A stretch of DNA of 64,000 nt from Paraspadella gotoi. Taxonomy: Eukaryota > Chaetognatha. The position numbers and the translations under genes were made by a program. The stretch covers positions 22,222,076-22,286,075 of the forward strand of contig CM119269.1 of the NCBI GenBank assembly GCA_051294375.1. Reading direction: 5' to 3'. Below the pieces are notes generated by a model, which saw only the letters and a program-made list of their open reading frames with translations, ran no database searches and had not been told where the DNA came from. The first letter of the stretch is position 1, and each line of letters starts with the position of its first letter. This document shows positions 25,384-36,769 of this stretch, in pieces.

Positions 25384-27820
25384 AAAGAAAGAAAGAAAGA
25401 ATGGAGAGTAAGAAAGAAAAAAAGAAAGAAATGGAGAGTAAGAAATAAAGAAAGAAAGAAAGAAAGAGAAGAAAAGAAAGAAACGGATAGAAGGAGCCAA
25501 CCAAAAAATGAAAATCCTCACTGGATCGATATTCGAATATCCATTCATTCAGTTCGCGGGACTTTAATGTTGCCTCTAACATTAAAACTCTTTTTACTTT
25601 TTTAAGAGTCAAAGGGAGAGGAGAGAGGCTGAGACAGAGAGAGAGAGAGAGGCGAGAGAGAGAGAGAGCTCGAGAAAGAATCGGATACTCATTTCCTTAA
25701 GGGAATTTGGAAGTCGATATTTCACCAAAAATGTTTTCCTTATCTTCCCAATTTTTGTTGCTCGTCCCCTTAAAAAGTTTTTTTCATTTTTCCCGATAGT
25801 TCCGTAGCAGCTTTAACGACTTATTTAATTGAATGCAGTCGTAAAAGCCTTTTTTAACAAAATCCCAAAACAAATTACTCAACTGGTAATTTTAATTCTT
25901 CCAAAAATTTCGTTTATGAGCGAAATATTAAATTTGATTGTGAGAAACAATTAAAGGAGAGGAGAAGTGATATATCACCTTTTTACCCTCTCTCAATCGT
26001 CTTCTGTCTTTCTGTCTTTCTTTCTTCTTTTTTTTTTCTTTCTTTCTTTCTTTCTAACTCCATTTTTTTCTTTCTTTCTTTCTTTATTTTTTTCGTTCTT
26101 TCTGTCAATATGCAATTGAGCAATTTTCTCGATCGAGAGTGTGATTCTGCAAACTCGAGTCCAAGAATCATATTCATCTTCCATAATAATTATTCAAAGA
26201 CAAATGTCTCGAGTCTTTTCCTCAGTCTTTACTAAATTCCCAAATCCCGTTTGTGTTCTAAATGTATTAATAATCGCTGAATAATCAATAAAAAATGCAT
26301 TAAAAGAATTAACCGAATAATAAAAGAAAAAACTCATCCGTTTTGATGACAACAAAAAAATTGGTGTCATCGATGAAGTGAAAAAAAAATTCACGTTTCA
26401 CAATCCAAGCCTCTTCCTTTCTCTCTCCCCCCCGACGAAAAATATAAGTGAGACCATCCCTCACTGTGAGACCATTCCTCACTGTGAGGCCTCATCCCTC
26501 ACCATAAACGGAATTTCCACCACAATGCAATTTCCCTTTTCGTTCGTATCGGGAGCCAAGGCTCCACCATGAGGCGATTTTTCTCTGTCATTTGCCGCGT
26601 AGCAACGTCCTTCCTTTTGATGGCGCTGCAATGGCATTGAACTGTGTCCTTATTCCTTTGATGGCGCTGCAATGGCATCGAACGTGTCTCTTATTCCTTT
26701 GATGGCGCTGCAATGGCATCGAACGGTGTCCTTATTCCTTTGATGGCGCTGCAATGGCATCGAACGGTGTCCTTATTCCTTTGATGGCGCTGCAATGGCA
26801 TCGAACTGTGTCTTTATTTCTTTGATAGCGCTGCAATGGCATCGAACGGTGTCCTTCATTTTCAATGCCATCGCAAACTTAGCTTAGTCGGAAAAATGTT
26901 CCATTCTCTGGCGACATTGATCCCGTGCAAATCGTTCCATTGCACGCAAGGGCTCTTTGCACGCAAGGTCTCTTTGCACCAAGGTATCTCTGCTCTTAAC
27001 TGCGATCGTTTCTAACCTTTTGTGAAAAAGATTCGACTCCCACGATGGGACAGTCGACGCTAATGACACACCATGTCTTCATAGCCTATTTTTCGTAGCA
27101 CACCATGTCTTCATAGCCAATTTTTGTAGCACACCATGTCTTCATTGCCTATTTTTCGTAGCACACCATGTCTTCATAGCCTTTTTTCGTAGCACACCAT
27201 GTCTTCATTGCTATTTTTCGTAGCACACCAGTCTTCATAGCCTATTTTTTGTAGCAAACCATGTCTTCATTGCCTATTTTTCGTAGCATACCATGTCTTC
27301 ATAGCCTATTTTTCGTAGCACACAATGTCTTCATTGCCTATTTTTGTAGCACACATTGTCTTCATTGCCTATTTTTCGTAGCACACCATGTCTTCATTGC
27401 CTATTTTTCGTAGCACACCATCTCTTCATTGTCTTCATTGTCTTCATTTCATTTCATTGCAAACCATGTCATGGTTGCACACCATTTCAACATTGCACAC
27501 AAGTCTTAATTGCACATCATGTCAGTATTGCACACCATGTATCCATTGCCTTCAACAATTTTATTGCCTTAATTTCTTTGCACACCATGTCTTCATTCCA
27601 CACCTTGTCTTCAATGCACACCATGTCGTTCTTGCCTCCTCCAATTCCGCATATATTTGTTTTCCTCTTATTTGTTTTTTTTTTTTCCGCAAAAAAAATC
27701 GATGTTTTGCTCATTTTCTTTTTATTTCTTTTCTTTTTTTTTTTCTTTTCTTTTCTTTCTTTTCTTTTTTTCCTTTTTTTTTCTCAGTTTCGAATCGCGC
27801 CGTTTCAGCATATTTTGCTT

Positions 27821-27901
<81 letters not shown>

Positions 27902-28546
27902 AGCACATGGATTAAGTCAGTCCGTCCGTCCGTCCGTCCGTCCTTCGTCCGTCCGTCCCGTCCGTCCGTCCGTCCGTCCGTCCGTCCGTCCGTCCGTCCC
28001 GTCCGTCCGTCCGTCCGTCCGTCCGTCCGTCCGTCCGTCCGTCGTTCCGTCCGTCCGTCCGTCCGTCGTCCAGTCCGCCTTTACTTCGCCGTGAAAGCGT
28101 TACTCTTTTCACCGTCGGACGAAAGACGATTCCATTGACTGGCATCTGGTTGTTGTTATTGTTGTTGTTGTTGTTGTTATCTTGTTGTGGTTCATGTTCT
28201 CGTTCTCGTTGATTGTCTGATTTTGTTGATGTTTTTTTTTATATTTGTAGGTTAGTATATTTTGTCTATATTCTACATTTTTGTCATTCTTTCTTCTTCT
28301 TTTCATATTATTTTCTTTCTTTCTTTCATTCTTCATTCACTCTTTCATTCTTTTATTCTACTTCATTCACTAGTGACGTTTTCTCTCTTTATTTTTTTTT
28401 CTCAAATTAAAATTCCGGTTTTGTTTACTTTTCGTTCGTCATCCTCTTTTTTCAAAACTATCTTCGGCACGGTTTTCTGTCTTAAAATTGTTGAATTTTT
28501 TTTATACATTGATAAAGATAAACTAATAGTAATAATAATATAATAA

Positions 28547-28560
<14 letters not shown>
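23733..28560 (+). repeat. About 4.8-kb duplicated block, copy 2
   Basis: This follows copy 1 throughout. Differences are mostly one-base indels, dense in 23,733-25,500, plus array-length changes: a longer 32-bp array, shorter GA, CT and TCCG tracts. It also ends in (AAT)n, beside an assembly gap. Confidence 0.85.
27824..27901. repeat. (CT)n microsatellite
   Basis: Pure CT run; in the first block (22,908-22,963) it is shorter and interrupted. Confidence 0.95.
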
Positions 28561-28582
<22 letters not shown>

Positions 28583-28665
28583 TAATATAATATAATAATA
28601 ATAATATATAAATAATAATATTANNNNNNNNNNNNNNNNNNNNNNNNNTAATAATAATAATAATC
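28520..28665. repeat. (AAT)n tract with assembly gap
   Basis: AAT and ATA units on both sides of 25 N at 28,624-28,648. Confidence 0.9.
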
Positions 28666-28839
28666 ACTTTCTCATACTATAAAGCAAATACAATGACATT
28701 TTGCCAAACTTTTCTTTTGTGCATTCAAATAAAAAAGAGAGAAAAAGTTTGAATTTTTTCAATGGTCACGTGACATTGAAGGACGCTATTTTGTCAGACG
28801 CCATTTTGTTTTTTGTCATTGACTTTTTTTTTCAATCCA

Positions 28840-28841
<2 letters not shown>

Positions 28842-28881
<40 letters not shown>
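28842..28881. repeat. (CT)n microsatellite
   Basis: Pure CT run in single-copy AT-rich DNA. Confidence 0.9.
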
Positions 28882-28884
<3 letters not shown>

Positions 28885-29097
28885 CTTTGCCAACGTCAAT
28901 CATAGCTTGACACAAATAGAAACGATTTCTCAACGACGAAAATTTTTTTCCCCTTTTTTCATTTTCATTAGTTAAATTGATTTAATTAAGTTGCTTTTCT
29001 CGCTATACATTTTCTATACTACCAGCGCAAAGTACATTGAGAACTATTAATAAAAAACCGTAAAAACCTATCAAAATTAGTAAAAAATGTCAAAAAG

Positions 29098-29395
29098 TAG
29101 AAAGTGTGAAAACTGTTAACAAAGTGGAAAGAGTCAAAGAGTTGAAAGTGTGGAAACTGTCAACAAAGTGGAAAGAGTCAAAGAGTATAAAATGTGGAAA
29201 CTGTCAATAAAGTGGAAAGAGTCAAAGAGTTTAAAGTGTGGAAACTGTCAATAAAGTGGAAAGAGTCAAAGAGTTGAAAGCGTGGAAACAGTCAATAAAG
29301 TGGAAAGAGTCAAAGAGTTGAAAGTATGGAAACAGTCAATAAAGTGGAAAGAGTCAAAGAGTTGAAAGTGTGGAAACTGTCAATAAAATGGAAAG
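29098..29395 (+). repeat. 44-bp minisatellite, about seven copies
   Basis: GTCAATAAAGTGGAAAGAGT then CAAAGAGTTGAAAGTGTGG units with few changes. A (GA)n run follows at 29,474-29,538. 29,540-31,020 is AT-rich with no supported gene. Confidence 0.9.
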
Positions 29396-29472
29396 TGGGG
29401 AAAAAAAATCAAAGATGCCATTCTCATCTTTTTGATGGTTTTGAGTTTTAGAATTTAGATTTTTGAATATTT

Positions 29473-29541
<69 letters not shown>

Positions 29542-31059
29542 GTCAACTTCTTCAAAAACCTTTTCAACTTTTGAGTAAAACCATATTGTCAGCCATTTTG
29601 ATTTTTTCTCGACCCGTAAACCTTACAAGCATGATTAAAAACTCCTTTTCAAAACTTTTTTTTATTAATAAGAAAAACGATATTAACATAATCAAGAACA
29701 CTAACAGTAACAGCGAATTGTTATGGTTACGAAACTTAGCTTCAGAAATTCATGTTTTTAGTTTGTTTACATACAACTGTAAACTTTGTTGTAAACTCTT
29801 TTTTCTCTCCGACTTAAACGAATTCAAATAAAAACAAATTGTAAAACTTATTTTCATATTTTATTCGTTTTATCTATTTATTTACGTATTTATCAACATT
29901 GTTGACAACAAATAAAATCTTCCGTTGTTTTTCACGAGGTTAGTTTTCTTTAAAAGTTTAATGAACTTGTGGAATAATATAGCTAATGGAGAAGTTTGAC
30001 CAAAAAAAGCCTCTCATTTTTTAGCTGTTTTTTTCTCTGTTTTCTCTCGTTTATTTTTCTTCCTCCTTTTTTTGCTTGAATCCCAAGAAAATTTTAACGA
30101 CAAAAATCAAATTCGAAGATAAAAAGCAACACAAAATAAAAACGTAAAAATTTATAAACAAAAAGTCAATATATTTACTATTCAATTTTATTTTTTTCTT
30201 CCAAAGTATTTTTTCCTTTTTTTTCGCTTTTCAAAAACGTTTTGGTGAATTTTTAAAAAGGTTTTTTCTCGACGCGCCGTGCATCGCCATCCCACAGTGC
30301 ATTAAAAAAAAATATATATTTTTTGGTCGCCGAACCTGATTTTTTAAAACATTTTTAAAACATTTTTTAAACCAAAACCGAGTCGACGGATCGAATGACC
30401 GGAGATTCTCCATCATAGATCCTCCAAGAATCTCACCCTCAGATTTTACCTTTAAAATAAAACCACAACTGATTTCGTCTGCGACTTATTTTTAAAAAGC
30501 TTTCATTTTTCTCGCTATCTTGTTTCGCTCTCTCATATGTTACAATATTTTACAATATTTTACTATCTGGTTCATCTTTTTTCTTCACATTTGTCCCTTA
30601 AAAACTTCAACTTCATTCTCTTAAAAAAATTACCTGTTTCACTATCTTTATTTTTTTAGATTTAAAAATAACTATTATTTTATAAATTTATTTATTTGTT
30701 ATAATGTTATAAAATATAATATTATTTATCTATTAGGGTGCATCTACACAACACAAGGTAAGATTACTTTCTGTTCCAGTTTTCTAATAGACATCGTACA
30801 TCATTCCTATTGGAAAATCATTAATGAGAAACTCATAATATCTACAAGGCCGAACAAAAAGGATAATTTTTTGGAATAAGTTTAATAGAATCGTATGTTA
30901 TGATATATATTATTTTTTTGGCCTAAGATTCTTCTTTCATCACGTGATCAACTTTTTACTTTCTTAATTCTGTCTATAATTAACCTTTGGTACTCTTTAC
31001 TCATTTAACATTTATCAATTTTCTTCTTCTTCTCCCTATTTAACAGCTTTTTTTTTTTT

Positions 31060-31140
31060 CTTCTCCTCCGCCTCCTCCCTCTCCTTCTCCCTCTCTTCCT
31101 CCCACACCTCCTCCCCCCTCCCCTTAATCACCTCAGATCT
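31060..31140. repeat. CT/CCT-rich tract
   Basis: Low-complexity pyrimidine stretch upstream of the receptor's repeat-rich 5' flank. Confidence 0.7.
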
Positions 31141-31229
31141 TAATCTTTCCCTCAAATTAAAATTCTTTCCACAGATTTTTTCTCTCACGCTTTGGAATTT
31201 CCCCCTTAACATTCTCCGGCCAAAGAACC

Positions 31230-31570
31230 TTTAGGCACGAATCCTATGCGCGCCAATATATTTTCAGCCCACAACTTTTAGGCGCCGATATCTCCAAACA
31301 AAATCCTTGGCACATAGGTATATTTCCGGTCGAAGAACCTTATAGTGCAAATATTTCTGGCACAAATCCTTTGCGCGCCAATAAATTTTCAGCCATAAAC
31401 CTTTAAATGCCAATATTTGAGGCCAAAATTCTTTGCAAGCAAATATATTTCCGGCTAAGAACCTTTAGGCGCCAAGATTTCCGACCAAAATATTTTTCGC
31501 GCCGATTTATTTCCGGCTGAGAACCTATAGGCGCCAATTTTTAACTCGCCTATGTATTTCTGGCCGAGAA
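31230..31570 (+). repeat. Degenerate GGCGCCAATATTTCCGGC repeat
   Basis: Units of roughly 30 bases, with AACCTTTAGGCGCCAAT and TTCCGGCCAAA motifs, recur about ten times with much divergence just upstream of the VNTR and the receptor gene. Confidence 0.6.
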
Positions 31571-31589
31571 TTCAAGCATTGGCGGCGCT

Positions 31590-31890
31590 CGAAAGGAATT
31601 ACAAAGGATTAGGCGTGCCCAAATAAGGATTAACGACCCCTGTACGGATTAGTGGCGCCCAAAAGGAAGGATTAGCGGCGTCCGATAGGAAGGATTAGCG
31701 GCACCCGAAAGGAAGGATTAGCGGCGCCTGAAATAAGGTTTATTGGCGCTCTAAAGATTAGCGATGCCCGAAAGGAAGGATTAACGGCGCCGAAAGGAAG
31801 GATTAGCGGCGCCCGAAAGGAAGGATTAGCGTTGCCCGAAAGGAAGGATTAGCGGCGCCCGATAGGAAGGATTAGCGGCGCCCTAAATGA
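31590..31890 (+). repeat. 23-bp VNTR upstream of the receptor gene
   Basis: About twelve copies of AAGGAAGGATTAGCGGCGCC-type units end only 36 bases before the first in-frame ATG of receptor exon 1. They may overlap its promoter or 5' UTR. Confidence 0.75.
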
Positions 31891-31925
31891 GGCCGTCGTA
31901 ATCGGCTTCCGGTCAACTCCGTGTT

Positions 31926-32544
31926 TTGTTGGACGACGAACGAAACTGTGTAGATTTGATGGAGAACACCAACTACATCAAAAAAGAAAACATCGACAAC
32001 AACAGCAACAGCAACGGATCCACTTTTCCTCTCCGCTCCAACTACACAGAACAACCTGGCTCCTCCTTCTTCATTTGCTCCAGTCGCCGAGATAACTTTC
32101 TCCTCCGTTCCCATGGTAACCGTTTTCCCGCGTTGATCAATAATGAAAACAACAACAACAACGACAAAGACGACCGAGAGACTCTGATGCCTTTCGTCTT
32201 CCGTCGAGGATCGACGAACGAATCGTCGTCGTCGTCGTCGTCGTCTATTTATAGCCTCTTCCCTCGAAAGTCTTCATCAAAGTTGCAGACTTTAAAGTGT
32301 TCCACCGCCGCCGCCGCAGAGAGAAGACCCGCGATGGAATCTGACGCCGCTTCGCCGCTCCGGCCGCCGCTCCGGCCGCCGCCTCGCCGCCCGACGCCGC
32401 TTCGCAGCCGACGGCGCCGCCCCAGACCGGCGTCGCGCGGAATCGACGGCGGCGTCGTCTGTTTCGTCTTCGTCGTCGTAGTCGGCGTCGTCTTGAATTT
32501 GCTCGTCATTCCTGGAGTCGTTGGAGCGCAGAGAAGCAATGAAG
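31926..32544 (+). CDS. Receptor exon 1: low-complexity N terminus and signal-peptide-like segment
   Basis: The frame is open from 31926 to 32544 and ends in phase 1 before GTTCGT, a weak donor. The frame joins exon 2 exactly (split Gly). It holds a Ser run, an Ala run and Arg/Pro-rich stretches, then a hydrophobic core of about 23 residues ending VVGA before QR, which reads as a signal-peptidase site. The start is uncertain. In-frame ATGs occur at 31926, 31962, 32187 and 32334. The last still leaves about 40 Arg/Pro-rich residues before the core, unusually long for a signal peptide. An upstream non-coding exon or a signal anchor is possible. Confidence 0.6.
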
Positions 32545-35500
32545 GTTCGTGATGAAGAGGGAGAAGGAGGGAGGGGGGGTGGGGGAGGAGGAGGGAGGAG
32601 GAGGGGAGGAAGAAGGGGAACAGATGGAAGATGAGAGAAGGAGAGAAGAGGGAGGGAGAGAGAGACAGAGAGAGAGAGAGAGAGACAAGATAAAACGAGA
32701 ATGGAAAGGTTAATGAAAGTAAGAGAAGAGGAAAATAAAATTTAAATTCAGTTTAACGAGAGATGATTATGTCAAACACAGTCTAAACGTTTTCAATAGA
32801 TTGTATTTTATGTTTAACTTGTATGAGCGCATCTATGTTTCTCTGGACATGATATTAGTTTTAATTTCTGTCCACCATCCACTTTATTTCACTTTCTGTC
32901 CACTTTTTAACTTCTATCTATGTTTATATGTATATAGACACTTTTTTTCAAAATGGAGTTGCTGTGCTAAATAGAAAACAAAGTTTTTTTTTTTTTTCAA
33001 AATATTTCGCCATGTATTCTTATGTCATCAGCAGTGATAGTAAAAAGATCAAAATTAAATTTTAAGTTTTAATTTTTGTCTTTTTACTATCACTGATGAT
33101 GACAATAGAAAATATATCGAAATATCCATTTTGAAAATAAGTGTTTATTATATCTACTTCACTGTGCTTTTGATGACATTAAAACAGTTCTATCTATTAT
33201 CGAAGGCGCGGATGAGACTAGGAAATTTAGAAAGAATGTAGAGCGATTCCTTGTCGTCGTTGTTGTTGTTGTTGTAGCTGTCGTCGTTTGCGATGCAGAT
33301 GAGAAGATTTCGTTGAGGAAAAGAAGCTTGAAGGTCAAAGGTTAAACTGAAAACTGAAGCGAAAGAAAAAAACCGGATGCCACGCCCATTTGCGTTGGTG
33401 ACGCTGTTAGTTGAAAGGGGACGAAGGAGATGGTAGAAGTTGGGGAAAAGGAAGTAGAAGTTGTGGAAAATAAAGTAGGAGTTGTGGAAAAAGTAGTAGG
33501 AGTTCGGGAAAAAATAGTAGAGGATGTGAAAAGGGTGATTTAAATCGTGGAAATGTGGTCAGTAGTTGTGGAAAAGGTGGTAAAGGTTGTGGAAAAAGAG
33601 GTAGAATTTTTGGAATATCGGGTACATGTCTGGTAAAGATGTTAGAAGTCTTGGAAAAGGTGGAAGAATTTGTGGAAAGTTGGTAGAAGTTGTGGCAAAG
33701 GTGATAAAAGTTATAAGAAAATACCGGTAAATACTATTTAAGCTCTCGATCCCGGATATAACGAAGTTTATGGTCGATTTCCTCGTTAATAGCGAACTCT
33801 CGCTCCAATAGGTTATTTTTTCGAATTTATCGAATTCTGATTTTTATCGTAATTCGATATTCGCGAATTCGCAAAAGAAGCGACTTTTTTTGGGGATCAT
33901 ATGTAGTCAGCTTAAAATTTTTTTTATCGATGCATTTTAAAATTTTCCTGGATTAGAAATTTGCGACAAAAAATGATGATATAGAGATGAGAAACGCACG
34001 CAAAGAAAGAAAGATCACGGAAAAACACAAAACCTAAGATTAATTTCGGTTTTAAAGAATTCACATCCTTAAATAAACCTCTTTATCTTCGTTCTCTTTA
34101 ATTTTCCTATAATATTTTCCTATTTTCACGACTTAATAAACTTTTCGTTCTCGCACTTTTCCTTTCGCCTTCGCGTAGTTTTGGCAAAAGAATTAATTGA
34201 TCTTGAAAGAGAAAAAGGTAACAATAAAGATAAATGGTCAAGTGGTAAATATTATTCCCGAAGAAATTTGGTATTGTCGTGAAATTAAAAAAACAACATA
34301 AAAGCATGATAATTTTTTTTTCTTCTAAAAAATATCATTTTTCTCATTCACTTTTCATTTAGATATATACATAAAGTTATCACTTATAAACAAACCTACA
34401 AGAACCTATTTTTGAGCAAAAAATTTTTACCACTTTTTAAGGCTTTTTTCATACCCTTCGCAGAACCATTCATCAATTTATTGTTTTTTATTTTTGTAGA
34501 TGCTTTCAAAATACTGTTTGCTTAGTCTAGTAGAGATTCCCTAATTATTAATCATCAGTCGTGAATAACTTTATAAAAAAGGTTTACCAAAAATTAAAAA
34601 CCTTATATTTACAAATATTTTTTTACATTTTTTTTTGCCAATAGATTTTAGTATTTTTTTAATAGCGAGTAATCTTTGTTACAAATTAACTTCAATTGCC
34701 TTTTTGTTTAGGTCCCACGAAAAGTACGTCCGCTTTAGAATCAACGACAGAGGCGACGCCTTGCGATTCGAACGCAAACGAGGTTAATAAACAAAAGACA
34801 GTTATTTCGATTAATGATAATCAAAGACTAATGGGTTTCTGTGATAGTCAAATTAAACAAAAATTAAACTTGACGAGTTTTCACTTCTAGTTTGGTGATT
34901 AAATATGAATATATTAATATTATTATTAATTAAATTTAATCTGATTTCAGAATAAAGGCATATCTTGGATAGAGGAACAAGAAGAACTTCTTCAGAAAAA
35001 ATTCAGAACAGTAATCAAAGTTCGACCAGTTTTAAAATATAACGATACAGGTATGACTCATTATACTTGAGACAATCTTGAAATATTAATATGATTGATT
35101 AGGCTTTTGAAAGCATATCTAGTAAAAATGAAACTGATTAATTTTTTTTAATTTAACGGTTCTACTAATATTAGTAAATGAATGTAAATACAATATTGTA
35201 AATTGTTTCTCTCCTACAGTCTCCGTCAACGTTTCCCTGGTTTTGCTTCACATTTTCAAATTAGTAAGTATGAATAAATTTATATTAGTTTCTTTGCCCA
35301 ATTTATAATTGAGATGTTAATTAGGAAGTTGGCTCCGTAGTGTGAGAATTCAAAAATAACCAATTATTAATTTCACAATAAAAATTTTCAATAGTAATTT
35401 CCGAAAATTATTTTATTCATAGCAAATTTTATTGATAGCATTTTAATTTTGATTAAAAAAATTTTTTTGAGCACAAAGGAGTAAAACTTGTAAAACCCTC

Positions 35501-36730
35501 GTAGTTATTAGTAACAACTATTAATTGCCTTTGAGTCAACTAAATAATAAATATGTATGTAAAGATGTTACTGTTTACTTCTTTTCATGAGCACAAGTGC
35601 AACTTTTTTGATTTAGCACCGATCTGAATTTCCTTCGATATAAGTTCATTTTTGTCAAAACTTTGAAAAATTCAAACATCATTTGACTCATTTCGCCATC
35701 CTATCATTCACATTTATACATTCCCTGTCTTTTTATTTTCGGCTTTATTTTCCAAGAGCTACTCATTTCGTCTTAAATTCGAAATTGGGTTATTTTTTAG
35801 GTTAAAAATGTAAGGATTATGGAATAGGTTAAGTATTAAGGTTTAGCGCAAGGGTTAATGATTATTTATTATTGTTTAAGGCTTGGGTTAAGGAATATAT
35901 TAGGGTTAAACATTAGAGTTAGGAATTGGGTTATGAGTTTTCTAACAGATGAAGGTTAAATATTATAATTACTAAAATTATGTTCAGGAATTAATGAACA
36001 GAATTGGGTCGCTTTTGGGAAAGAGCCTTACTTTCTTTGTTAACTTGAGTTTGAGTTGATCCCGGAACGATTCTTGTATTTTCATTTACCAATCAAAATT
36101 GTGATTTGGCATCAAATTTTTCGCACTTTTAAAAATATCATCATGATGAAAGTTTTTGGTTCGGAATCCGAATACTTGTCGTTCAGTTTGAAATCGCACT
36201 TTGGATCCCTGTTCACTTCTATTTTATTTTCTGAATTACAGTTAAAGGGTTTTTGCATTTTTTTTTACATTTTTATATTTTCTGGATTACATTTAAACCC
36301 GTTTTAACTGTAATCACACTTTCTCCCTATTTTGCAAGTTGCATTTTTCCATAAATAAATCCAGTTTCATTTGTTGTTGTGAAAAAGTTAAACAAGATTA
36401 TAAATTCAAAATAAAGATTTTCATTTCTTCACGAAATTTTTTACTCCTTAAACTTTCACTCATCTGTTGTGGACAAAAAAATGTAAAGTCAATCAAAAGA
36501 AGATCTGGAATCAAACCCGGTGTACCCAGTCTTTTTTCAACGGTAATTTCTTTCCCGTTCACTTCTATTGATTTTGGGTGGCCACTGGTCATTTGGTCAC
36601 AACAATCGATCCAACACGATAAACGGATAGACTTTTTTTGTCAGTCCAGAAAAACTCAATTATCTTTTGGTCCAGTCTTTGTTTCAAATTTTATAAAAAA
36701 ATCATTGAAAAATAAGTAAAAAAATTTAAA

Positions 36731-36769
<39 letters not shown>

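Noticed and set aside
36480-36620. tRNA gene or SINE on the minus strand (GGTTTGATTCC box)
   Set aside because: The nearest A-box-like word is about 64 bases away, too far, and no cloverleaf can be drawn.
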